From Streptomyces sp. Root431 (lineage in GTDB: Bacteria; Actinomycetota; Actinomycetes; Streptomycetales; Streptomycetaceae): DNA of 64,000 nucleotides. The notes beneath the pieces are model-generated. The model made no database searches. It saw only the letters and a list, made by a program, of their open reading frames with translations, and was not told where the DNA came from. Shown one piece after another: positions 18,005 through 26,595 of the stretch (its first letter is position 1; every line of letters begins with the position of its first letter). The stretch spans positions 363,166-427,165 of the forward strand of contig NZ_LMEI01000001.1 of assembly GCF_001426585.1 (NCBI RefSeq), in the 5' to 3' direction. The position numbers were made by a program, and so were the translations under genes.

Positions 18005-18811
18005 ATGCGCAGCTACGACCCGGATCTGACACCCTCTTGGAAGAAGTCGGCACCCGTCCCGGAGGTCCCGGCGGACCACGACCTCGTCGTCGAGGAGGTC
18101 TCGACGGGATTCTGCGGGGCGGTGATCCGCTGCGAGGCGGGCACGGTGACCCTGGAGGACCGCTTCGGGAAGCACCGCGTCTTCCCGATGGAGCCCCGCG
18201 GCTTCCTCCTGGAGGGCCGGGTCGTCACCCTCGTCCGCCCGTCCGCCGCCGCGCCGGTACGCCCCACCCGTACGGCCTCCGGTTCGGTCGCCGTCCCGGG
18301 CGCGCGGGCGCGCGTGGCGCGGGCGGGCCGGATCTACGTGGAGGGCCGCCACGACGCCGAACTCGTCGAACGCGTCTGGGGCGACGACCTCCGCATCGAG
18401 GGCGTCGTCGTCGAGTACCTGGAGGGCGTCGACGACCTGCCGTCGATCGTCGCGGAATTCGCCCCGGCCCCGGACGCCCGCCTCGGCGTCCTCGTCGACC
18501 ACCTGGTCCCGGGCTCGAAGGAATCCCGCATCGCCGCCCAGGTCACCTCCCCGGACGTCCTGGTGGTCGGCCACCCGTACATCGACATCTGGGAAGCGGT
18601 GAAGCCGTCCGCGGTGGGCATCAAGGCCTGGCCGGCGGTCCCCCGCGGCCAGGACTGGAAGACGGGCGTCTGCCGCGCCCTGGGCTGGCCCTCGGACAAC
18701 ACCGGCGCGGTCTGGCAGGCGATCCTCAAGCGCGTGCACTCCTACAAGGACCTGGAGCCGGAGCTCCTGGGCCGAGTGGAAGAACTGATCGACTTCGTCA
18801 CGGCCCCCTGA
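18005..18811 (+). CDS. DUF3097 protein, possible Toprim-like fold
   Basis: This is a 268-residue member of an actinobacterial family of unknown function. Residues 1-80 form a small beta-rich domain (VRVC-like strands such as GAVIRCEAGTVTLEDRFGKHRVFPM). From about residue 110 the order RIYVEGRHDAELVERVWG, then VEYLEGVDDLPSIV, then LGVLVDHLVPGSKESRIA, recalls the Toprim pattern: a catalytic Glu in VEG and an acidic strand end before a PG-K loop, as in RNase M5 or DnaG. That resemblance is my inference. The protein is soluble and has its own leaderless promoter. Confidence 0.85.
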   Translation: MRSYDPDLTPSWKKSAPVPEVPADHDLVVEEVSTGFCGAVIRCEAGTVTLEDRFGKHRVFPMEPRGFLLEGRVVTLVRPSAAAPVRPTRTASGSVAVPGARARVARAGRIYVEGRHDAELVERVWGDDLRIEGVVVEYLEGVDDLPSIVAEFAPAPDARLGVLVDHLVPGSKESRIAAQVTSPDVLVVGHPYIDIWEAVKPSAVGIKAWPAVPRGQDWKTGVCRALGWPSDNTGAVWQAILKRVHSYKDLEPELLGRVEELIDFVTAP

Positions 18812-18844
18812 CGAGCCCGGTAGGCACCTGCCCCGCACCCACCC

Positions 18845-18922
18845 CGTTGTGGGCACTCGCCCCACAGGACGGCCCCCACCCCGTGTGGGCAATCGTCCCG
18901 CAGGGCGGGACGGGTGGGCACA
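18845..18922. repeat. Intergenic REP-like palindromic element
   Basis: The spacer between DUF3097 and hemW holds two diverged copies of a CACCCCGTTGTGGGCA-like unit, at about 18839 and 18876, and closes with GGTGGGCACAC, which pairs with the GTGTGGGCA side. The sequence between is a GC-rich inverted repeat (GTCCCGCAGGGCGGGAC). It looks like the dispersed TGTGGGCA..GGGTGGGCACA family I remember from Streptomyces genomes, and it may also end both convergent transcripts. Confidence 0.6.
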
Positions 18923-18966
18923 CGGGACGGCGCCCCGTGCCGGGCCAAGGCTCCTGGGCCCGGACC

Positions 18967-20199
18967 TCAGTCCACCAGGTCCCGCACGACCGCATCCGCA
19001 AGCAGCCGACCCCGCAGGGTCAGAACCGCCCGCCCGGCCTCGTACGACGCGGGGTCGAGACGCCCGTCCGCCAACGCAAGCCGGGCCGCCGCAAGTCCCG
19101 CCGGCTTGAGGATCGACAGCTCGACACCGTCCCGCAGCCGCAGCTCCAGCAGGATCCGCTCCACCCGCCGGTCCTCCTCCGAGAGGATCTCCCGCCCGGC
19201 GCCCGGCGACTTCCCACCCGCGAGGGCCGCCGCGTACGTCCCCGGATGCTTCACGTTCCACCAGCGGACGCCCCCGACGTGCGAGTGCGCCCCCGGCCCC
19301 GCGCCCCACCAGTCCGCGCCGCGCCAGTACAGCTCGTTGTGGAGGCAGCGCCCGGCATCGGAGGTGGCCCAGTTGGACACCTCGTACCACGAGAAGCCCG
19401 CCTTCTCGAAGGCCTCCTCGGCGATCAGGTAGCGGTCGGCGTGCACGTCGTCGTCGGTCATGGGCACCTCGCCGCGCCGGATGCGCCGCGCCAGCTGCGT
19501 CCCCTCCTCGACGATCAGGGCGTACGCGCTGACGTGGTCGGGTCCGGCGCCGATCGCCGCGTCGAGCGAGGCACGCCAGTCGTCGTCGGTCTCCCCGGGC
19601 GTGCCGTAGATGAGGTCCAGGTTGACGTGGTCGAAGCCGGCGGCCCGCGCCTCGGCGACGCACGCCTCGGGGCGCCCGGGGGTGTGCGTCCGGTCGAGGA
19701 TCTTCAGGACGTGCTGCTTGGCGCTCTGCATGCCGAAGGAGACCCGGTTGAATCCGCCCTCCCGCAGCTCGGCGAGGTACGCGGGGTTCACGGACTCCGG
19801 ATTGGCCTCCGTCGTCACCTCGGCGTCGTCCGCGAGCCCGAACTCGTCACGGATCGCCCCCAGCATCCGGACGAGGTCCCCGGCGGCCAGCAGCGTCGGC
19901 GTGCCGCCGCCGACGAAGACGGTCCGCACCGGCCTGGGGTCGTCGCCGAGGACCTTCCGGGCGAGCCGGATCTCCTCGACGACCTGCTCGGCGTAATTGT
20001 CCCGGGAGGCGAGCACGCCCCCCGTACCGCGCAGCTCACTCGCCGTGTACGTGTTGAAGTCGCAGTAGCCGCACCGCGTGGCGCAGTACGGCACGTGCAG
20101 GTAGAACCCGAGCGGCCGCTCCCCCGCCCCTTCGAGGGCGTGCGGGGGCAGCGCCCCGTCGTCGGGAACGGACTCACCATCGGGCAGTACGGAAGGCAT
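18967..20199 (-). CDS. hemW: Radical SAM heme chaperone HemW
   Basis: HemW is a radical SAM protein that binds heme and helps insert it into respiratory enzymes; it was long misnamed coproporphyrinogen oxidase. The 410-residue protein has the iron-sulfur motif C-x3-C-x2-C as Cys39, Cys43 and Cys46 in YCATRCGYCDF, SAM-binding VGGGTPTLL and the C-terminal HemN-like domain. It lacks the extended N-terminal arm of HemN. The ATG is preceded six bases upstream by GACAAT, close to the leaderless pattern. It is separated by 65 bases from the acyl-CoA ligase upstream. Confidence 0.94.
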   Translation of the reverse strand: MPSVLPDGESVPDDGALPPHALEGAGERPLGFYLHVPYCATRCGYCDFNTYTASELRGTGGVLASRDNYAEQVVEEIRLARKVLGDDPRPVRTVFVGGGTPTLLAAGDLVRMLGAIRDEFGLADDAEVTTEANPESVNPAYLAELREGGFNRVSFGMQSAKQHVLKILDRTHTPGRPEACVAEARAAGFDHVNLDLIYGTPGETDDDWRASLDAAIGAGPDHVSAYALIVEEGTQLARRIRRGEVPMTDDDVHADRYLIAEEAFEKAGFSWYEVSNWATSDAGRCLHNELYWRGADWWGAGPGAHSHVGGVRWWNVKHPGTYAAALAGGKSPGAGREILSEEDRRVERILLELRLRDGVELSILKPAGLAAARLALADGRLDPASYEAGRAVLTLRGRLLADAVVRDLVD

Positions 20200-20264
20200 G
20201 AGCCCATTGTCCCGTACTGCCCGAGGTAACCGGTCTGCCTGTGGACAACCGCAGTCCGCGCAGG

Positions 20265-22142
20265 TCAGGACTCGCGCGAGCCCGCGTACATCTCCTCGAT
20301 GAGCTCCTTGTACTCGCGCTCCACCACCGGCCGCTTCAGCTTCAGCGACGGCGTCAGCTCGCCGTGCTCGATGTCGAGGTCGCGCGGCAGCAGGCGGAAC
20401 TTCTTGATCGTCTGCCAGCGCTGCAGGCCTTCGTTGAGGCGGTCGACGTAGCCCTGGATGAGCTTCTGGGTCTGCGGGGCGGCGACGACCTCGGCGTACG
20501 ACTTGCCCGCGAGCTCGTGGTCGGCGGCCCAGCCGAGGATGGAGGGCTCGTCGAGGGCGATGAGGGCGGTGCAGAAGTTCCGGTCGGCGCCGTGGACCAG
20601 GATGTTCGAGACGAACGGGCAGACGGCCTTGAACTGGCCCTCGACCTCGGCCGGCGCGATGTACTTGCCGCCGGACGTCTTGATCAGGTCCTTCTTGCGG
20701 TCCGTGATCCGGAGGTAGCCGTCGGCGGAGAGCTCGCCGATGTCGCCGGTGTGGAACCAGCCGTCGGACTCCAGGACCTCGACGGTCTTCTCGGGCAGGC
20801 CGTGGTAGCCCTCCATGACGCCGGGGCCGCGCAGCAGGATCTCGCCGTCGTCGGCGATCCGGACCTCGGTGCCGGGGAGCGGCTTGCCGACGGTGCCGGT
20901 GCGGTAGGCCTCGCCCGGGTTGACGAAGGAGGCGGCGGAGGTCTCCGTGAGGCCGTAGCCCTCCAGGATGTGAATGCCGGCGCCGGCGAAGAAGTAGCCG
21001 ATCTCGGGGGCGAGCGCGGCGGAACCGGAGATGCAGGCGCGCAGGTTGCCGCCGAAGGCCTCGCGGATCTTGCTGTAGACGAGGACGTCGGCGACCTTGT
21101 GCTTGGCCGTGAGGCCGAAGGGCGCGGAGGCGGTGCCCGTGCGGCGGAAGTTGTCCTGGCTGGCCTTGGCGTACTCGCGGGCGACCTCGGCGGCCCACTG
21201 GAAGATCTTGTACTTGGCGCCGCCGGCGGCTCGGGCCTTGGCGGCGACCCCGTTGTAGACCTTCTCGAAGATGCGGGGCACGGCCGCCATGTAGGTCGGC
21301 TGGACCACCGGCAGGTTCTCGATGATCTTCTCCACCCGGCCGTCGAGGGCGGTGACGTGCCCGACCTCGATCTGGCCCGAGGTGAGGACCTTGCCGAAGA
21401 CGTGCGCGAGCGGCAGCCACAGGTACTGGACGTCGTCCTGGGTGACGAGGCCGGTGGCGGCGATGGCCTTGGCCATGTACGACCAGTTGTCGTGCGGGAG
21501 GCGGACGCCCTTGGGGCGGCCGGTGGTGCCCGAGGTGTAGATGAGGGTCGCGAGCTGGGTGGCGGTGATCGCCGCGACGCGCTCCTTGACGGCCTCGGGG
21601 TGCTTCTCCAGGTAGGCGCGACCGCGTGCCTCCAGGTCGGCGAGGGAGAGGACCCAGTCGCCGTCGGTCTCCACGCCCTCGGCGTCGATGACGACGACGT
21701 GGTGGAGGTCCGGCAGGTCGGCGCGGCGCTCGACGGCCTTGGCGAGCTGGGAAGCGTCCTCGGCGATGAGGACCCTGGACTCGGAGTCGGAGAGGATGAA
21801 CGCCGACTCCTCGGCGTTGGTCGACGGGTAGACCGTGGTGGTCGCCGCGCCCGCGCACATCACGCCGAGGTCGGCGAGGACCCACTCCACCCGGGTGGCC
21901 GAGGCGAGCGCGACGCGCTCCTCGGGCTGCACGCCGAGGTCGACGAGGCCGGCGGCGATCGCGTAGACCCGCTCGGCGGCCTGCCCCCAACTGAGCGACT
22001 TCCAGTCGTCGGGACCGGTACCGGAGGCGGCGGGCACCGGGTACCGGTAGGCCTCCGCGTCGGGGGTCCGCTCGACGCGCTCAAGGAAGAGCGTCGCCAC
22101 GGAGGGCGGCCGGTTCTCGATCAGGGTCTGTGTGTCGCTCAC
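20265..22142 (-). CDS. Long-chain acyl-CoA synthetase (AMP-forming)
   Basis: This is a 625-residue ANL-superfamily adenylating enzyme. It carries the phosphate-binding loop IYTSGTTGRPKGV, the YGLTETSAAS adenine-site motif, the A8 hinge block SDGWFHTGDIG and the ITDRKKDLIKTSGGKYIAP C-terminal region with the catalytic lysine side. Size and the presence of an insert suggest a fatty-acid or related acyl substrate (FadD-like). A GGAGGACGTC ribosome site precedes the GTG start. The upstream leader holds an unusual array of GTAAC repeats (see the site at 22181). Confidence 0.92.
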   Translation of the reverse strand: MSDTQTLIENRPPSVATLFLERVERTPDAEAYRYPVPAASGTGPDDWKSLSWGQAAERVYAIAAGLVDLGVQPEERVALASATRVEWVLADLGVMCAGAATTTVYPSTNAEESAFILSDSESRVLIAEDASQLAKAVERRADLPDLHHVVVIDAEGVETDGDWVLSLADLEARGRAYLEKHPEAVKERVAAITATQLATLIYTSGTTGRPKGVRLPHDNWSYMAKAIAATGLVTQDDVQYLWLPLAHVFGKVLTSGQIEVGHVTALDGRVEKIIENLPVVQPTYMAAVPRIFEKVYNGVAAKARAAGGAKYKIFQWAAEVAREYAKASQDNFRRTGTASAPFGLTAKHKVADVLVYSKIREAFGGNLRACISGSAALAPEIGYFFAGAGIHILEGYGLTETSAASFVNPGEAYRTGTVGKPLPGTEVRIADDGEILLRGPGVMEGYHGLPEKTVEVLESDGWFHTGDIGELSADGYLRITDRKKDLIKTSGGKYIAPAEVEGQFKAVCPFVSNILVHGADRNFCTALIALDEPSILGWAADHELAGKSYAEVVAAPQTQKLIQGYVDRLNEGLQRWQTIKKFRLLPRDLDIEHGELTPSLKLKRPVVEREYKELIEEMYAGSRES

Positions 22143-22180
22143 GACGTCCTCCGGGCGGCGGCGGTGCCTGCTGGCGGTGC

Positions 22181-22249
22181 GTAACTACGTAACCGTCTAA
22201 CCGTCTACGTAACTAACTGGCGAGTAACCTTCGATTCGGGATCAGAGTA
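22181..22249 (-). promoter_or_regulatory. Promoter and repeat-array operator of acyl-CoA synthetase
   Basis: Four GTAAC copies (22181, 22189, 22209, 22224), two CTACGTAAC copies 20 bases apart, and a perfect tandem AACCGTCT pair (22191-22206) form an AT-rich cluster in a GC-rich background. On the minus strand TACTCT at 22244-22249 is a plausible -10, which places the repeats just downstream of the start. This fits a repressor site. Confidence 0.5.
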
Positions 22250-22299
22250 AAGGGCCGGGGACCGGCGCGTAAGAGCTTGCAGGGCCCCGCTTCATAACG

Positions 22300-22334
22300 A
22301 ACGGGTCCACGCGCCGACGGCGCGTGGACCCGTT
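22300..22334 (-). terminator. Terminator hairpin after lepA
   Basis: A perfect 16-bp stem (AACGGGTCCACGCGCC with its complement) and a three-base loop lie 43 bases after the lepA stop. It lacks a long T-run, as is common in Streptomyces, and would work in both directions. Confidence 0.8.
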
Positions 22335-22377
22335 AGATGCACAGAGCAGCTACTCGCTGCCGCTCCTCGCCGACCGG

Positions 22378-24243
22378 CTACTTCTTCTTGCCGGAGGACT
22401 CGTCGCTCGACAGCACGGCGATGAAGGCCTCCTGCGGCACCTCCACCGAACCGACCATCTTCATGCGCTTCTTGCCTTCCTTCTGCTTCTCCAGCAGCTT
22501 CCGCTTACGGGAGATGTCACCGCCGTAGCACTTGGCGAGGACGTCCTTGCGGATGGCGCGGATGGTCTCGCGGGCGATGACCCGGGAGCCGATCGCGGCC
22601 TGGATCGGCACCTCGAAGGCCTGGCGCGGGATGAGCTCGCGCAGCTTGGCGACGAGCCGCACACCGTAGGCGTACGCGGCGTCCTTGTGGGTGACGGCGG
22701 AGAACGCGTCGACCTTGTCGCCGTGCAGCAGGATGTCGACCTTGACCAGGCTGGAGGCCTGCTCGCCCGTGGGCTCGTAGTCGAGGGAGGCGTAACCGCG
22801 CGTCTTGGACTTCAGCTGGTCGAAGAAGTCGAAGACGATCTCGGCGAGGGGCAGGGTGTAGCGGATCTCGACCCGGTCCTCGGAGAGGTAGTCCATGCCG
22901 ATCAGGGTGCCGCGACGGGTCTGGCACAGCTCCATGATCGCGCCGATGAACTCGCTCGGGGCCAGGATCGTGGCGCGTACGACGGGCTCGTACACGTCGT
23001 TGATCTTGCCCTCGGGGAACTCGCTCGGGTTGGTGACGGTGTGCTCGCTCCCGTCCTCCATGACCACGCGATACACCACGTTGGGCGCGGTGGCGATGAG
23101 ATCGAGCCCGAACTCCCGCTCAAGCCGCTCACGAATGACGTCGAGGTGCAGAAGCCCCAGGAAGCCGACGCGGAAGCCGAAGCCGAGCGCGGCGGAGGTC
23201 TCCGGCTCGTAGACGAGCGCGGCGTCGTTGAGCTGGAGCTTGTCGAGGGCCTCGCGGAGGTCCGGGTACTCCGAGCCGTCCAGCGGGTAGAGGCCCGAGA
23301 ACACCATCGGCTTGGGGTCCTTGTAGCCGCCGAGCGCCTCGGTCGCTCCCTTGTTCAGGGAGGTGATCGTGTCACCGACCTTGGACTGGCGGACGTCCTT
23401 CACACCGGTGATGAGGTAGCCGACCTCACCGACACCAAGACCGTCGGACGGCGTCATCTCCGGGGAGGAAACACCGATCTCCAGCAGCTCGTGGGTGGCG
23501 CCGGTCGACATCATCTTGATGCGCTCGCGCTTGTTGAGCTGTCCGTCGACCACTCGCACGTACGTCACGACGCCCCGGTACGAGTCGTACACGGAGTCGA
23601 AGATCATCGCGCGGGCGGGCGCGTCGGCGACACCGACCGGGGCGGGAACGTCCCGGACGACCCGGTCGAGCAGCGCGTCGACCCCGACACCGGTCTTCGC
23701 GGAGACCTTGAGGACGTCCTCCGGCTGGCAGCCGATGAGGTTCGCGAGCTCCTCGGAGAACTTCTCCGGCTGGGCGGCCGGCAGGTCGATCTTGTTCAGC
23801 ACGGGAACGATCGTGAGGTCGTTCTCCATCGCCAGGTACAGGTTGGCGAGGGTCTGCGCCTCGATGCCCTGGGCCGCGTCGACCAGCAGGACCGTGCCCT
23901 CGCACGCCGCGAGCGAACGCGAGACCTCGTAGGTGAAGTCGACGTGCCCGGGAGTGTCGATCATGTTCAGGATGTGCGTCTTGCCCTCACCCTGCCCGTC
24001 GGTGGGCGCCCACGGCAGCCGGACCGCCTGGGACTTGATCGTGATGCCGCGCTCCCGCTCGATGTCCATCCGGTCGAGATACTGGGCACGCATCTGCCGC
24101 TGGTCGACCACACCGGTGAGCTGGAGCATCCGGTCGGCGAGCGTGGACTTGCCGTGGTCGATGTGCGCGATGATGCAGAAGTTGCGGATCAGAGCCGGGT
24201 CGGTACGGCTCGGCTCGGGCACGTTGGTAGGAGTCGCGGGCAC
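22378..24243 (-). CDS. lepA: Elongation factor 4 (LepA)
   Basis: LepA/EF4 is a translational GTPase that back-translocates or aids ribosome assembly. The 621-residue product begins near [15 protein letters not shown] and has G1 [10 protein letters not shown]2/G3 region with [15 protein letters not shown]4 NKIDLP, the EF-G-like domains II, III and V, and the LepA-specific C-terminal region with [22 protein letters not shown] used the GTG 50 codons into the open frame, since that gives the conserved N terminus; the longer reading has no counterpart. It is transcribed divergently from rpsT. Confidence 0.96.
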   Translation of the reverse strand: MPATPTNVPEPSRTDPALIRNFCIIAHIDHGKSTLADRMLQLTGVVDQRQMRAQYLDRMDIERERGITIKSQAVRLPWAPTDGQGEGKTHILNMIDTPGHVDFTYEVSRSLAACEGTVLLVDAAQGIEAQTLANLYLAMENDLTIVPVLNKIDLPAAQPEKFSEELANLIGCQPEDVLKVSAKTGVGVDALLDRVVRDVPAPVGVADAPARAMIFDSVYDSYRGVVTYVRVVDGQLNKRERIKMMSTGATHELLEIGVSSPEMTPSDGLGVGEVGYLITGVKDVRQSKVGDTITSLNKGATEALGGYKDPKPMVFSGLYPLDGSEYPDLREALDKLQLNDAALVYEPETSAALGFGFRVGFLGLLHLDVIRERLEREFGLDLIATAPNVVYRVVMEDGSEHTVTNPSEFPEGKINDVYEPVVRATILAPSEFIGAIMELCQTRRGTLIGMDYLSEDRVEIRYTLPLAEIVFDFFDQLKSKTRGYASLDYEPTGEQASSLVKVDILLHGDKVDAFSAVTHKDAAYAYGVRLVAKLRELIPRQAFEVPIQAAIGSRVIARETIRAIRKDVLAKCYGGDISRKRKLLEKQKEGKKRMKMVGSVEVPQEAFIAVLSSDESSGKKK

Positions 24244-24319
24244 GCAGGGTCTCGTCTCGGGGCGATGTCGGATCGATACGTAGGCTCCATGGTCCCATGC
24301 CCGCCGCCCTGCGCCCGGT

Positions 24320-24349
24320 TTGGGCGGCCCCGAGAGTGACTGGTACTGT
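24320..24349 (+). promoter_or_regulatory. Likely rpsT promoter
   Basis: TTGGGC and TACTGT separated by 18 bases, with TGG before the -10 (extended -10 like). The predicted start lies about 75 bases before the rpsT GTG. Confidence 0.45.
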
Positions 24350-24428
24350 GGACAGCTGTGTCTCGTGTGCCCTCTCAGCTTGCGAGTCACACTCCAGAAG
24401 GAACATCGAACCTGTAAAGGCTCTTTTC

Positions 24429-24695
24429 GTGGCGAACATCAAGTCCCAGATCAAGCGGAACAAGACCAACGAGAAGGCGCGCCTGCGTAACAAGGCCGTC
24501 AAGTCGTCGCTCAAGACCGCGATCCGCAAGGCCCGTGAGGCTGTCGCCGCCGGTGACGTCGAGAAGGCCACCGTTGCCACTCGCGCCGCCTCGCGTGCGC
24601 TCGACAAGGCCGTCTCGAAGGGTGTCATCCACAAGAACGCCGCCGCCAACAAGAAGTCGGCGCTGGCGATCAAGGTTTCCTCCCTTCAGGGCTGA
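24429..24695 (+). CDS. rpsT: 30S ribosomal protein S20
   Basis: S20 is a primary 16S-rRNA-binding protein of the small subunit body. The 88-residue, Lys/Arg/Ala-rich helical protein has the family blocks [36 protein letters not shown] and [26 protein letters not shown] sequence. AAAGG lies eight bases before the GTG start. It is a single-gene unit, divergent from lepA, with a strong hairpin 120 bases past its stop. Confidence 0.97.
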   Translation: MANIKSQIKRNKTNEKARLRNKAVKSSLKTAIRKAREAVAAGDVEKATVATRAASRALDKAVSKGVIHKNAAANKKSALAIKVSSLQG

Positions 24696-24814
24696 GCTCT
24701 GATGTAACCGGTCGTACGGGACCCAGCGGGCCCTCTCTCCCGCTCCCGCCCGACCACCAGGACTCGCACGCGGACGCGTTCGCCACGCGGGTGCGAGCCC
24801 ACCCATCTCCACGC

Positions 24815-24858
24815 CGAAGGCCCCGCCGCCTCCTCCCCAGGAGCCGCCGGGGCCTTCG
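24815..24858 (+). terminator. Terminator hairpin after rpsT
   Basis: CGAAGGCCCCG and CGGGGCCTTCG form a perfect 11-bp stem enclosing a CCTCCT/AGGAG inner helix. It follows the rpsT stop by about 120 bases. Confidence 0.75.
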
Positions 24859-24987
24859 CCGCGTCTGGGCGACGTTGGATCGGCCAAGTGCAGTAGGGGC
24901 CGCCGGGACTGCGCGGGGCGAAGCCGCCGGGGCGGGGGCGAAGCCCTTAGCCCACCGGGCGGGGCAAGGCCGCTGGCCCACGGGGCG

Positions 24988-25051
24988 CACCGCGGCGCGA
25001 GGCTGCCGCCAGCCCACCCGGGACACTGCGGCGCGAAGCTGCCGCCGGCCC
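24988..25051. repeat. Degenerate GC-rich direct repeats in the rpsT-holA spacer
   Basis: The 549-base spacer between rpsT and holA has no credible gene. It contains two 28-bp copies of CACYGCGGCGCGARGCTGCC plus CGCCRGCCC (24988 and 25024; three mismatches, 36-base period), weaker related units from about 24915, and a GGGGGC-rich hairpin near 25055-25080. The AGGGCC/GGCCCT stem at about 25218-25243 could end holA transcription. Confidence 0.55.
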
Positions 25052-25244
25052 GTCGGGGGGCCGGGGGGCGGAGCCCCCGGGAACTCAGCTCGACCCCCGC
25101 CAGCCCCCGGCAGGGTTTCGGGAAGGGGTGGGGTGGGGGAATCCGCCCCGGCACCAGCCACGACGCACCCCGCACAGGCCTACAGGCCCGGGCCCGGCCC
25201 GCACCGCCCCGGCCCGGCAGGGCCAAGCAACAAAAACAGGCCCT

Positions 25245-26234
25245 CTACGCCCGCCGCAGCCGCGCCGCCCGCGCCACCGCCACAACCGCCTTCTCCAGGG
25301 CGTACTCCGGGTCGTCGCCCCCGCCCTTCACCCCCGCGTCCGCCTCCGCGATCGCCCGCAGCGCGAGGGACACCCCGTCCGGGGTCCAGCCCCGCATCTG
25401 CTGCCGGACGCGGTCGATCTTCCAGGGCGGCATGCCCAGCTCACGCGCCAGATCCGCCGGCCGCCCGCCCCGCGCCGACGACAGCTTGCCGATCGCCCGT
25501 ACGCCCTGCGCCAGCGCACTGGTGATGAGCACCGGCGCCACCCCGGTGGAGAGCGACCAGCGCAACGCCTCCAGGGCCTCCGCCGCACGCCCCTCCACGG
25601 CCCGGTCGGCCACGTTGAAGGACGAGGCCTCCGCGCGGCCGGTGTAGTACCGCCCGACGACCGCCTCGTCGATCGTCCCGTCGACGTCCGACGTCAGCTG
25701 CGCGCACGCGGACGCCAGCTCCCGCAGGTCGCTGCCGATCGAGTCCACCAGCGCCTGGCACGCCTCCGGCGTCGCCGAGCGCCCGAGCGCCCGGAACTCC
25801 TGCCGTACGAACGTCAGCCGCTCCGCCGGCTTCGTCGTCTTCGGGCAGGCCACCTCCCGCGCCCCCGCCTTGCGCGCGGCGTCGAGCAGGCCCTTGCCCT
25901 TCGCGCCGCCGGCGTGGAGGAGGACGAGCGAGATGTCCTCGACCGGGTCGCCGAGGTAGGCCTTGACGTCCTTGATCGTGTCGGCGGAGAGGTCCTGCGC
26001 GTTCCGCACGATGAGGACCTTGCGCTCGGCGAAGAGCGACGGGCTGGTCAGCTCGGCCAGCGACCCGGGCTGAAGCTGGTCGGAGGTGAGGTCGCGCACG
26101 TCCGTGTCGGCGTCGGCGGCCCGCGCGGCCGCCACCACCTCCTGGACGGCGCGGTCGAGGAGCAGGTCCTCCTGCCCCACGGCGAGCGTCACGGGGCCGA
26201 GGAGGTCGTCGGGGGAAGTCTTTCTGGTGGCCAT
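25245..26234 (-). CDS. holA: DNA polymerase III subunit delta
   Basis: The delta subunit is the clamp-loader wrench that opens the DnaN ring. The 329-residue protein has the three AAA+-like domains typical of the family: PVTLAVGQEDLLLDRAV at the N terminus, LTSPSLFAERKVLIVRNAQDLS with the beta-clamp contact LF, and the collar region FNVADRAVEGRAAEALEALRWSLSTG. As expected for delta, no Walker A is present. I used the ATG giving MATRKTSPDD, which loses six unconserved residues from the longer frame. It sits in the common rpsT-holA arrangement, here on opposite strands. Confidence 0.93.
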   Translation of the reverse strand: MATRKTSPDDLLGPVTLAVGQEDLLLDRAVQEVVAAARAADADTDVRDLTSDQLQPGSLAELTSPSLFAERKVLIVRNAQDLSADTIKDVKAYLGDPVEDISLVLLHAGGAKGKGLLDAARKAGAREVACPKTTKPAERLTFVRQEFRALGRSATPEACQALVDSIGSDLRELASACAQLTSDVDGTIDEAVVGRYYTGRAEASSFNVADRAVEGRAAEALEALRWSLSTGVAPVLITSALAQGVRAIGKLSSARGGRPADLARELGMPPWKIDRVRQQMRGWTPDGVSLALRAIAEADAGVKGGGDDPEYALEKAVVAVARAARLRRA

Positions 26235-26311
26235 CGCGTTCCAGCATCCCACGGGCCACTGACACCCATACCCCCGAACCGCTCCCGACGGCCATGCCCG
26301 AGAATGGCGCG

Positions 26312-26557
26312 GTGAGCGAACGACGACACGTACTGGTACTCCCCGACCGCGACGCCGCCGAGGAGGTCGCCCAGGAACTCCCCGACCGTTTCGGCGTGGC
26401 CGAGGCTCCGCAGCTCGTCCGAGACGCCCTGGCCGGGGAGGACGACGCCGAGGACGCGCAGTGGCTGGTGGTCGTCGAGGACCCGGACGGCCGGCTGGAC
26501 GCGACGGCGCTCGACGAACTCGCCGCCGAGTACGAGGGCTGGCTCGAAGCCCCGTAA
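26312..26557 (+). CDS. Small acidic protein of unknown function
   Basis: The 81-residue protein (VSERRHVLVLPDRDAAEEV...) is strongly acidic with a predicted beta-alpha-beta pattern and no membrane segment. I know no function. I chose the GTG start because GAGAAT lies exactly six bases before it, one mismatch from the leaderless -10 pattern; an ATG six codons upstream has no ribosome site. It is divergent from holA and convergent with the YceI gene. Confidence 0.7.
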   Translation: MSERRHVLVLPDRDAAEEVAQELPDRFGVAEAPQLVRDALAGEDDAEDAQWLVVVEDPDGRLDATALDELAAEYEGWLEAP

Positions 26558-26595
26558 CCCCTGGGCCCCGCCCGCTGCCCCCTGCCCGCCGACCC

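Noticed and set aside
15653..19663. 1336-residue minus-strand open frame
   Set aside because: It runs through hrcA, MBL, DUF3097 and dnaJ in the wrong frame and is Arg/Pro/Gly-rich with no domain.
22378..24390. LepA start 49 codons upstream
   Set aside because: The extra residues are not conserved-looking and the GTG at 24243 gives the typical LepA N terminus.
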